From: an uncultured Planctomycetaceae bacterium
GTDB lineage: Bacteria > Planctomycetota > Planctomycetia > Pirellulales > Pirellulaceae
Length of the DNA: 9,583 nucleotides
Direction of reading: 5' to 3'
Assembly: GCA_903927685.1 (NCBI GenBank)
Contig: CAIYOB010001207.1
Coordinates: 1-9,583 of the forward strand
The first letter of the stretch is position 1. Each line of letters begins with the position of its first letter. Of the stretch, positions 1 through 6,197 are shown piece by piece. Both the position numbers and the translations under genes were made by a program. The notes beneath the pieces were generated by a model. That model was not told the DNA's origin. It worked only from the letters and a program-made list of their open reading frames with translations, and made no database searches.

Positions 1-20
1 AATAAGTTGGACAACTAACC

Positions 21-78
21 GTAGGACGGATTGGTAATCCGTCCGGAAAAACAGGGACGGATTGCCAATCCGTCCTAC
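21..78. repeat. Pair of REP-like palindromes, head-to-head
   Basis: Two near-identical palindromic units occupy 21-44 and 55-78. Each has the arms GGACGGATT and AATCCGTCC around a three-base loop (GGT in the first, GCC in the second). The first is preceded by GTA and the second followed by TAC, so the whole block is also an inverted repeat with outer arms 21-32 and 67-78. A ten-base spacer (45-54) separates the units. Each unit could form a 9-bp hairpin, and the block could form one long cruciform. This organisation resembles REP/BIME-type intergenic repeats dispersed in bacterial genomes. No RAYT-type transposase is in the window. It lies about 320 bases beyond the last operon gene and could stop transcription or protect an mRNA 3' end, but there is no T-tract typical of an intrinsic terminator. 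Confidence 0.75.
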
Positions 79-395
79 ACAAAATTGCGCAAGTTATTTC
101 TGCGCGGACGCTTAGTCGCGCATCGGGCGGGCCCCGGTTCGACGTGACACGCGAACGACGATTTCGTTGGTCCGCTCACGATGAGATTCCGACGTTTGTG
201 GCTCGACTCGCTGTCCATCGGCCGTGACGGTGATTCGGTATTGGCCGAGGGTCCCACGGACGGTGGTTCCTCCCAGGTCAACAGGTTCCCCGTTTGGTAA
301 GCCTGAAGTTCCTCTCCTGAATCGCGAGGTTGGGCCGCGTTTCTTGGGGGTCTTGGGTTTATGGAGCGTGCAGGCTCTGTTCGGTGACGGTCCCA
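79..395. other. Low-coding intergenic stretch with a doubtful small ORF
   Basis: No gene is convincing here. On the minus strand a 94-codon frame runs from a GTG at 396-394 to a TAA at 114-112. The GTG shares one base with the TAG stop of the HEAT gene (TAGTG), an arrangement that could allow translational reinitiation, and a GAGG lies ten bases before it. The C-terminal half reads like alternating beta strands (for example QYRITVTADGQRV), but the N-terminal half is proline-, arginine- and lysine-rich and structureless. Third codon positions look less GC-rich than in the neighbouring genes. It may be a decayed gene end, a small unknown protein or chance. A small stem at 87-91/101-105 (GCGCA/TGCGC, nine-base loop) is followed leftward by AATTTT and is at best a weak terminator. 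Confidence 0.4.
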
Positions 396-1310
396 CTAGT
401 GCGTTGCCTCGAATCCGGCGATGATCTCTTCCATCGCTTGCGGGAAGCCCGTCACCCGGCCGAACTTCTCGATCTGTTTCCGCAGCAAGGGGACGGCTTC
501 CTTGGCATCCGCTCCGGACGCCAGCAGCGCCCGGGCTTCGGCCAGGGCTTCGGACGGCGTCGCGGGATTCGCCAGCGCCTTGAGCAGCGCCGCCTGGCCG
601 ACGCCGGCCTCCTGCCCCATCTGAGCCAGGGCGAGCGATGCGCCTTCGCGGACCAGCGGCCCGGGGTCTTCCAGCAACTGAACGAGCCGGGGGGCGGCGT
701 CCCGGGCCTCGGCCCCAAACGGCGCCAAACTTCTCGCGGCTTCGCCTCGGATGGTCTCATCCGGGTCGCTCAGCAACTGGATCAATACCGGCAACGGCTG
801 TTGGGCTTGGGGGTCGAGCGTCTGAATCGCCTGGGCGGCCGCCAGTCGAGCCCCCGCCGCCGTATCGTCCAGCATGGTGACCAAGCCCGCGCGGAATTGG
901 CCCTGACGGTCACCGATGCTGCCGATGGCTGCTGCGGCGGCGGCCCGCACGCCAGCGTCTTGGTCCGAGAACAGGGCGGCCAACGTCGCTGGGGTAGCGT
1001 GTCCGTCCTGCACCAGCCGGAACATGACTTCGACCGCCGCCAGCCGGACGCCGGCGTCCGAGTCCTGGAGTGCCTTGGTCAACTCCGGCACGGCCGGCAC
1101 GGCCCGCGTCCCCATCGCCGTCATCGCTTCGACCGCTGCCAGGCGAGCCTGAGGCGAATCGGCCTGCAGTTGCTCTTTCCATTGGGCGAACGTCTTGCCC
1201 AGGTACAACGGCTCATCCGAACCGCACCCGGCCACCAGGGCCACCAGCCCCAGGCAGACGGCAGCCCGGGCGGCGAAACGGACGCGACACGTGCGAAAGC
1301 AGGCGATCAT
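396..1310 (-). CDS. HEAT-repeat lipoprotein
   Basis: The product is 304 residues. A short basic N-terminus and a hydrophobic stretch (about 13-28) lead to a lipobox, VAG|C, with Cys29 as the lipidated residue. The mature protein should therefore be membrane-anchored on the periplasmic side. After a linker with a YLGKTFAQW segment (about 36-44), almost the whole chain is a helical solenoid. I count six HEAT-like repeats of 30-33 residues starting near 51, 84, 117, 150, 183 and 216, each with the pattern D-x-x-x-R-x-x-A-A-x-A-x-x-x-x-G, and a degraded seventh near 248-275. Such solenoids are usually protein-binding scaffolds, and no catalytic residues are visible. The start is supported by AGGAG at 1326-1322, 11 bases upstream. 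The gene begins 39 bases after the DUF1501 stop and is probably last in that operon, so it may dock or organise the other two exported products; that role is inference. Confidence 0.9.
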   Translation of the reverse strand: MIACFRTCRVRFAARAAVCLGLVALVAGCGSDEPLYLGKTFAQWKEQLQADSPQARLAAVEAMTAMGTRAVPAVPELTKALQDSDAGVRLAAVEVMFRLVQDGHATPATLAALFSDQDAGVRAAAAAAIGSIGDRQGQFRAGLVTMLDDTAAGARLAAAQAIQTLDPQAQQPLPVLIQLLSDPDETIRGEAARSLAPFGAEARDAAPRLVQLLEDPGPLVREGASLALAQMGQEAGVGQAALLKALANPATPSEALAEARALLASGADAKEAVPLLRKQIEKFGRVTGFPQAMEEIIAGFEATH

Positions 1311-1349
1311 AGCTACCTATTCTCCTTGCAGAAGAGCTTGTCGCCGGTC

Positions 1350-2807
1350 TCAGGCCAGGATGTCCTTGATCACCCGGGCGCCTTCCACGCCGCTCAGGCG
1401 GGCGTCCAGCCCCTGGAATTTAAACGTGAAGCGGTTGTGGTCGATGCCCAGCAGGTGGAGCATCGTCGCGTGCAGGTCGTGGACATTGATCGCGTTTTCG
1501 ACTGCGGCGTAGCCCAGTTCGTCCGTCGCGCCGTAGTTCAAACCGCCTTGAATCCCGCCGCCCGCCAGCCAGATGGTGAAGCCTTTGTTATGGTGATCGC
1601 GGCCGTCGCCGCCCTGGGACATCGGCGTGCGGCCGAATTCGCCCGCCCAGACGATCAGCGTATCTTTGAGCATGTCCCGCTGCTTCAAGTCGCGAATCAG
1701 GCCGGCACAGGCCCGGTCGATCTCTTGAGCCTTCAACTCGACGCCGTTCTTGACGCCGCCGTGGTGGTCCCAGTCCTTGTGGTACAGCTGGATGAACCGC
1801 ACGCCGCGTTCGGCCAAGCGTCGGGCCAGCAGACAGTTCGAGGCGAACGAGCCGTCGCCGGGCTGACAGCCGTACAAGTCCAAGACGTGCTGCGGCTCGC
1901 GGCTCGAATCCATCAAGTCCGGCACGCTGGCCTGCATCTGAAAAGCCATTTCGTACTGCGTGATCCGCGTGGCGATTTCCGGATCGTCGACGACCTGGTC
2001 GTACTGGGAATTGATCGCGTTGGCCGCTTGGACGACATCCTGCTGCTGGTCGCGGGACACGCCGGCCGGGTTGCTCAGGTACAGTACGGGATCGCCGCGA
2101 CCGCGCAACGCCACGCCCTGGAAGCGGCTGGGCAGGAACCCGGACGACCACTGCCGCGCCGCGATGGGCTGGTTCTGCCCGCCGCGGCCCAGCGAGGTCA
2201 GGACCACGAAGCCCGGCAGATCTTCGGCCTCCGAGCCCAGCCCGTACACGGCCCAGGCCCCCATGGACGGCCGCCCAGCGATTTGCGCGCCCGTATTGAT
2301 GAACATGTGGGCCGGGTCGTGATTGATGGCTTCGGTGGTCATCGAGCGGACGAAGCAAATCTCGTTCGCCGTCGCGGCGATCTCCCCAAACAGCTCGCAG
2401 ATCTCCGCACCGCTGTCGAATTTCTTGAACTTCAACTGCGGGCCGTAGCAGACCAGCTTGGCGCCCTGCAACTGCGCCAACTGCTGGCCCTTGGTCATGC
2501 TCTCCGGCATCGGCTTGCCGTGCATCTCGGCCAGGACCGGCTTGTGGTCAAACGTCTCGAGCTGCGACGGCCCGCCGGCCATCGTCAGCCAGATCACGCG
2601 TTTGGCCTTGGCCGGAAAATGGGTCGGCTGGATGACGCCGGCCCAGCGCCCGGACGCCGGGGCGGCCGCCAGCCGCGGATTGAGCAGCGAGCCCAAGGCG
2701 ACCGAGCCCAGTCCGGCGGCCGTCAGCCGCAAGAAACTGCGGCGGCGGATCTGCGTCCAGAGCGAGGCGGGCGAGTCGTCACGCGCGGGTTGGGGAACGT
2801 ATGTCAT
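1350..2807 (-). CDS. DUF1501 family Tat-exported protein (sulfatase/phosphatase superfamily)
   Basis: The product is 485 residues and full length for the family. The N-terminus has a twin-arginine signal, RRRSFLR at 21-27, followed by a hydrophobic stretch and a likely cleavage site near AAA 47-49, so it should be exported folded. Conserved DUF1501 segments appear in order: MAGGPSQLETFDHKP (76-90), INHDPAHMFINTG (161-173), WDHHGG (346-351), AGEFGRTP (388-395), GRDHHNKG (402-409) and a C-terminal LHLLGIDHNRFTFKFQGLD segment (about 450-468). The His/Asp clusters are where the alkaline phosphatase/sulfatase superfamily binds metal, so hydrolysis of a phosphate or sulfate ester is possible. No member of this family that I know of has a settled substrate. 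AGGAG at 2821-2817, nine bases upstream, supports the start. It follows the DUF1549/DUF1553 gene by 30 bases, the classic planctomycete pairing, and is surely co-transcribed with it. Confidence 0.95.
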   Translation of the reverse strand: MTYVPQPARDDSPASLWTQIRRRSFLRLTAAGLGSVALGSLLNPRLAAAPASGRWAGVIQPTHFPAKAKRVIWLTMAGGPSQLETFDHKPVLAEMHGKPMPESMTKGQQLAQLQGAKLVCYGPQLKFKKFDSGAEICELFGEIAATANEICFVRSMTTEAINHDPAHMFINTGAQIAGRPSMGAWAVYGLGSEAEDLPGFVVLTSLGRGGQNQPIAARQWSSGFLPSRFQGVALRGRGDPVLYLSNPAGVSRDQQQDVVQAANAINSQYDQVVDDPEIATRITQYEMAFQMQASVPDLMDSSREPQHVLDLYGCQPGDGSFASNCLLARRLAERGVRFIQLYHKDWDHHGGVKNGVELKAQEIDRACAGLIRDLKQRDMLKDTLIVWAGEFGRTPMSQGGDGRDHHNKGFTIWLAGGGIQGGLNYGATDELGYAAVENAINVHDLHATMLHLLGIDHNRFTFKFQGLDARLSGVEGARVIKDILA

Positions 2808-2837
2808 GGGGATGTTCTCCTGTGGAGGCCCTTTCCG

Positions 2838-5800
2838 TTAGCTGCGGGTTACCGTCTCGTGCAGATTCAGGATCACACGGGCCACGCTGGTCCAGGCGGC
2901 CAGTTCGGCGGGCGCCAAGTCCTGCGGCGCGGGCGCGAGACCGACTTTCAAAACGGCTTCGGATGCCTGGGCGTCCTGAGCGTACTGGGCTTGATGCTTC
3001 GCCAGCAGGGCCGTCGCCACCTCGACCTCGTCCTGCCGCGGCGCACGCTGCAACGCCTGCTGCCAGGCCCAGGTCAAGCGCGCGGCCGTGTCGCCGCCGC
3101 CCTCCTTGAGGATCCGCGCGGCAAACACGCGGGCCGCTTCGACGTACGTCGGATCGTTCAGCAGCACCAACGCCTGCTGCGGGAGGTTGGAACGGTTGCG
3201 ATCCGCGGCGCACTCCTCGCGGTTGGGGGCATCAAAGGCCAGCAAGCTGGGATGCAGGAACGAACGCTGCCACCAGGTGTACAGGCCGCGCCGGTACTGG
3301 CTCTCTCCCGTGTCCGCCACCCAGGTCCGCGGAGGAAAGTTCAGATTCTCCCAATAGCCTTCCGGCTGATACGGCTTGACGCTCGGCCCGCCAATCTTGG
3401 GCACCAACAAGCCGGCGACGCTGAGGGCATTGTCGCGGACCAGTTCGGCATCCAGGCGGAAACGGCTCTGCCGAGCCAGCAGCCGGTTGGCTGGGTCGCG
3501 CTCCTGCAGTTCCCGGGACGCAGTTGAGACTTGCCGATAGGTGCGGCTGGTGACGACCGTTCGAACCATGTGCTTGACGTCCCAGCCACGGTCCATGAAC
3601 TCGCAGGCCAGCCAGTCCAGCAGCTCCGGATAGGCCGGCCATTCGCCCTGCGATCCCAGATCGTCGGGCGCCTTGGACAGCCCGATTCCAAAGAACTGCT
3701 TCCACAGCCGGTTCATCGTCACGCGGGCGGTCAGCGGGTTGTCGCGGGAAACCAGCCAGCGGGCCAGGTCCAGGCGATTCAGCGGCCGGTCCTGCGGCAC
3801 GCCTCCTTGCGGCAGGAACGCGGGCAAGGCCGGTTGCATGATCGCGCCGCTCTCGTCCATCCAATTGCCGCGCGGGAGAAAGCGGACCGTCCGCGGTTTG
3901 CCCATCGACACCGAAACAATACAGCGCGGCAGGGAGGACTCGAAGTCCGCGTGCGACTTCTGAGCCGCGGCCAATTGGGCCCGTGCCTCGGCCAGCGCCG
4001 GCGTCCACGAACGGAAGAAATCGGCTAACCGCTTCTTCTGAGCATCCTCGCGCCGGGCGGGTTCGATGCGGACGATGTTGACGATGTCCTGCGGCGGCGC
4101 TCCCGCCCGGGGCATTGCCACCGGCTGCGGCATGGTCGTCGCGGCCAAACGAAAGCGGCCCAGCGTGTGGTTGTCGCCATGCAATTGCGGTAGCGCGAAT
4201 ACGAGCGTCAGTTCCTCGCCGCCGCCCAGCGGTTCTGCCAACTCAAAGCCGATGGCCTGGGCGACGCCCGTGCCGCCCATGACCGCCCAGCCGTTCAGTT
4301 TTTCGGTATTCCCGTCCAGCGTCGCCGCAGCGGAGAAGCCGGCCTGTTCGAACGTCGCCGCGGCCCGGGCGATCGTCAGCGGCTTGTCGCCCGCCGTCAC
4401 GGTGAACTCGTTCACGACGAAATTCCCATTGCCCGCTCGGCCCGGCCCCTGTGCCGGCAGCGACGCGTGCTCCAACGCATCCAGCCGGAACCCGGTAATG
4501 CCCGCGAGTTTCGTCTTGACGGTCACCCGGTAGGTGTCGGCCCCGCCGTCCGGATTGCGATCCGTGGCGATGGTGCCGTCGCCGTCGACCGTCAGCTTGA
4601 CGCCTTTCTCGGACTCGGCCTTCTCCGGCTTCAGGACAAGCCAGCGGTCGTCCGCCCAATCGGCCGCGACCGCCTGTTCCCACGCCTCCTGAGCGGACAC
4701 CACGGCCGCGGGCGGCGTGTCCAGTTGCCGCTGGGCCTGGGCGACCGCGGCTTGCAGACGCTCGCGTTCCTGCTGCTGGTCGGGGCTGGGCACGAGCATG
4801 CCATCCTCGCGGCGCCCGATGATCGGCTCCTGGAGATCGGCAAAGAAGGCGCCCAACGAATAGAAGTCGTGCATCGTGGCCGGATCGAACTTGTGGTCGT
4901 GGCACTGGCAGCACCCCAGCGTGAGCCCCAGCCACACCGTCCCCACGGCGCGGACGCGGTCCGTCAGCATGCGGGCTTCATAGTCCTTAGGCTGGGCGCC
5001 GCCCTCCTCGGTGGTCAGCAGCAAGCGGTTGAAGCAGGAACCGACCTTCTGCTGCTGCGTGCTGTCGGGCAGCAAGTCGCCGGCCAGTTGCTCGATGGTG
5101 AACTGGTCGAACGGCTTGTTGTCGTTAAACGCCTGGATCACCCAGTCGCGATACGGCCACACGTTGCGCGGGTTGTCCGAGTGATAGCCGATCGTGTCGG
5201 CAAAGCGGACCACGTCCAGCCAGGGGATCGCCATCCGCTCGCCGTACTGCGGCAAGGCCAACAGCTTGTCCACCAGTTGTTCGTAGGCCGCGGGCGACGC
5301 ATCGGCCGCAAAGGCTTCGACTTCCGCCGGCTTGGGCGGCAGGCCGAGCAGGTCGAAATACAGCCGGCGCGCGAGCGTGCGGCGGTCCGCTTCGGGAGAC
5401 AGTTGCAGTCCCGACTGGGCCAGCCGTTCGGCGACCAACTGGTCGATCGGATGGACGCCCTCCGGGATTGCCGGCTTGACCGGCGGCTCATACGCCCAGT
5501 GGCCCTGGTATTCGCCCCCCTCGGCGATCCAGCGTTTGAGCGTCGCCTTCTGCTCGTCGGACAGTTTCTTGTTCGTCGCCGGTGGCGGCATGACCAGGTC
5601 GGCGTCGGTGCTGTCGATGCGGGCGACGACTTCGCTTTCGTCCGGCTGGCCGGGTACGATCGCCCGATGTTCCAATGCCTGGTCGCGGATATCCAGCCGC
5701 AAATCCGCCTCGCGGCGGTTCTTATCCGGCCCGTGACACAGGAAGCAGTTGTCCGAAAGGATCCCGCGGATATCGCGGTTGAACTGCAGTTTGTCCTCGG

Positions 5801-5915
5801 CCGCCGAAGCTGCCGCCACGGCGGCAATCAGCAACAGGAAAACGCACGTCATCGGACCGCCGGGCAGCATCTTCCAGACGCGGACACCACCGAAAAAGCG
5901 TTCCCCAATCGTCAT
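2838..5915 (-). CDS. Planctomycete cytochrome c (PSCyt1)-DUF1549-DUF1553 protein
   Basis: From the chosen start the product is 1025 residues. A signal peptide (hydrophobic core about 24-38, cleavage near ASA|AE) sends it to the periplasm. Residues about 44-140 form a PSCyt1 cytochrome c domain: haem motif CFLCH at 57-61, a possible axial Met109 in VMPPP, and the family's usual GHWAYEPP end at 138-145. DUF1549 spans about 155-362 and carries a second CxxCH, CCQCH at 335-339, inside a family-typical CHDHKFDP stretch. A beta-rich insert (about 425-595), flanked by likely helical coiled stretches (about 378-395 and 620-655), separates it from DUF1553 (about 708-1015; LARWLVSRDNPLTARVTMNR at 717-736). 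It is probably a haem-containing redox or electron-transfer partner of DUF1501; the reaction is unknown. The frame stays open upstream to an ATG at 6110, but the extra 65 codons cross the promoter and leader and precede the signal peptide, so I reject them. It is first in the three-gene operon. Confidence 0.95.
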   Translation of the reverse strand: MTIGERFFGGVRVWKMLPGGPMTCVFLLLIAAVAAASAAEDKLQFNRDIRGILSDNCFLCHGPDKNRREADLRLDIRDQALEHRAIVPGQPDESEVVARIDSTDADLVMPPPATNKKLSDEQKATLKRWIAEGGEYQGHWAYEPPVKPAIPEGVHPIDQLVAERLAQSGLQLSPEADRRTLARRLYFDLLGLPPKPAEVEAFAADASPAAYEQLVDKLLALPQYGERMAIPWLDVVRFADTIGYHSDNPRNVWPYRDWVIQAFNDNKPFDQFTIEQLAGDLLPDSTQQQKVGSCFNRLLLTTEEGGAQPKDYEARMLTDRVRAVGTVWLGLTLGCCQCHDHKFDPATMHDFYSLGAFFADLQEPIIGRREDGMLVPSPDQQQERERLQAAVAQAQRQLDTPPAAVVSAQEAWEQAVAADWADDRWLVLKPEKAESEKGVKLTVDGDGTIATDRNPDGGADTYRVTVKTKLAGITGFRLDALEHASLPAQGPGRAGNGNFVVNEFTVTAGDKPLTIARAAATFEQAGFSAAATLDGNTEKLNGWAVMGGTGVAQAIGFELAEPLGGGEELTLVFALPQLHGDNHTLGRFRLAATTMPQPVAMPRAGAPPQDIVNIVRIEPARREDAQKKRLADFFRSWTPALAEARAQLAAAQKSHADFESSLPRCIVSVSMGKPRTVRFLPRGNWMDESGAIMQPALPAFLPQGGVPQDRPLNRLDLARWLVSRDNPLTARVTMNRLWKQFFGIGLSKAPDDLGSQGEWPAYPELLDWLACEFMDRGWDVKHMVRTVVTSRTYRQVSTASRELQERDPANRLLARQSRFRLDAELVRDNALSVAGLLVPKIGGPSVKPYQPEGYWENLNFPPRTWVADTGESQYRRGLYTWWQRSFLHPSLLAFDAPNREECAADRNRSNLPQQALVLLNDPTYVEAARVFAARILKEGGGDTAARLTWAWQQALQRAPRQDEVEVATALLAKHQAQYAQDAQASEAVLKVGLAPAPQDLAPAELAAWTSVARVILNLHETVTRS

Positions 5916-5923
5916 CGGCACCA

Positions 5924-5928
5924 CTCCT
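5924..5928 (-). promoter_or_regulatory. Ribosome binding site that fixes the PSCyt1-DUF1549-DUF1553 start
   Basis: Read on the minus strand this is AGGAG, followed by eight bases and then ATG at 5915-5913. The match and spacing are near ideal, and the site lies directly before a codon run that opens a normal Sec signal peptide. This decides against the longer in-frame start at 6110. Confidence 0.85.
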
Positions 5929-5946
5929 GATTCTCGCGGGCTGGTC

Positions 5947-5997
5947 CGCCGAGTTGTCCTCGGCGCGGTGTGAATTCGACCGGCGCGGCAGGCCGGT
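5947..5997 (-). promoter_or_regulatory. Structured leader: two adjacent hairpins
   Basis: Two perfect inverted repeats lie in the presumed 5' untranslated region of the three-gene operon. The first pairs 5947-5953 with 5959-5965 (CGCCGAG/CTCGGCG, 7 bp, five-base loop). The second pairs 5979-5984 with 5992-5997 (ACCGGC/GCCGGT, 6 bp, seven-base loop). The proximal hairpin ends 31 bases before the start codon, so it leaves the ribosome site free. They could stabilise the message or modulate expression. They match no riboswitch class that I recognise, and in GC-rich DNA short stems also arise by chance. Confidence 0.35.
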
Positions 5998-6025
5998 TGC
6001 CCAGCCTGTCTCCCCTGATAGGGAA

Positions 6026-6054
6026 AGCATAACCGACCTCTTATCCACTCACAA
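6026..6054 (-). promoter_or_regulatory. Candidate sigma-70-type promoter of the three-gene operon
   Basis: On the minus strand TTGTGA at 6054-6049 (four of six matches to TTGACA) is followed after exactly 17 bases by TATGCT at 6031-6026 (four of six to TATAAT). The stretch is visibly more AT-rich than its surroundings and lies in the only sizeable gap upstream of the operon. Transcription would begin near 6019, giving a leader of about 100 bases. Planctomycete promoters are poorly characterised, so this is a reasoned guess from spacing and position. Confidence 0.4.
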
Positions 6055-6066
6055 CCAGTCCCTGGC

Positions 6067-6092
6067 GAAGTCCTGACGAAGTCCTGACGAAG
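6067..6092. repeat. 11-bp tandem direct repeat upstream of the operon promoter
   Basis: The unit GAAGTCCTGAC occurs perfectly at 6067-6077 and 6078-6088 and continues as GAAG at 6089-6092. A degenerate copy may extend to about 6056 (AGTCCCTGGC). The 11-bp period is close to one helical turn, so the copies present the same face of the DNA. The block begins 12 bases upstream of the candidate -35 element, a usual position for an activator site. No regulator gene lies in the window. Confidence 0.65.
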
Positions 6093-6124
6093 ATCCAAGC
6101 TCAATCTCATTGGACGGGACTCGT

Positions 6125-6138
6125 TCCGTCGCGACGGA
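6125..6138. promoter_or_regulatory. Perfect 14-bp palindrome, possible operator
   Basis: TCCGTCGCGACGGA is a perfect dyad with no spacer, about 70 bases upstream of the candidate -35 element and 60 bases beyond the transporter stop codon. It could be a binding site for a dimeric regulator, or the stem of a small hairpin (5 bp with a CGCG loop) at the 3' end of the transporter message. The sequence does not decide between them. Confidence 0.35.
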
Positions 6139-6166
6139 CTCAGGTCGGTTCTGCGGCGAGATCGCG

Positions 6167-6194
6167 GAGCCGACTCACGGGACGCGCACGGCTC
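6167..6194 (-). terminator. Possible hairpin after the SulP gene
   Basis: GAGCCG at 6167-6172 pairs with CGGCTC at 6189-6194, a 6-bp stem with a 16-base loop starting three bases after the transporter stop codon. There is no T-rich run after it in the leftward direction, so it is a weak candidate for an intrinsic terminator and may only be a 3'-end structure. Confidence 0.2.
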
Positions 6195-6197
6195 AGC

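Noticed and set aside
330..3527. A 1065-codon open frame on the plus strand, antisense to the HEAT, DUF1501 and DUF1553-coding regions.
   Set aside because: Its length is surprising, but it runs across three well-supported minus-strand genes and their gaps. It is rich in R, G, Q, H and A, contains no recognisable domain, and is what GC-rich codon bias on the opposite strand produces.
4467..5930. A 487-codon plus-strand frame opposite the cytochrome-DUF1549 region.
   Set aside because: It is an antisense shadow of a gene with clear haem and DUF1549 motifs. It has arginine- and leucine-rich low-information composition and no family motif.
6067..6092. CRISPR-like array suggested by repeated units.
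   Set aside because: The copies are only 11 bases, directly adjacent with no spacers, and there are no cas genes.
5916..6110. N-terminal extension of the cytochrome-DUF1549 protein to an upstream ATG at 6110.
   Set aside because: It would place the signal peptide about 90 residues into the protein and translate through the candidate promoter, whereas the internal ATG at 5915 has an ideal ribosome site.
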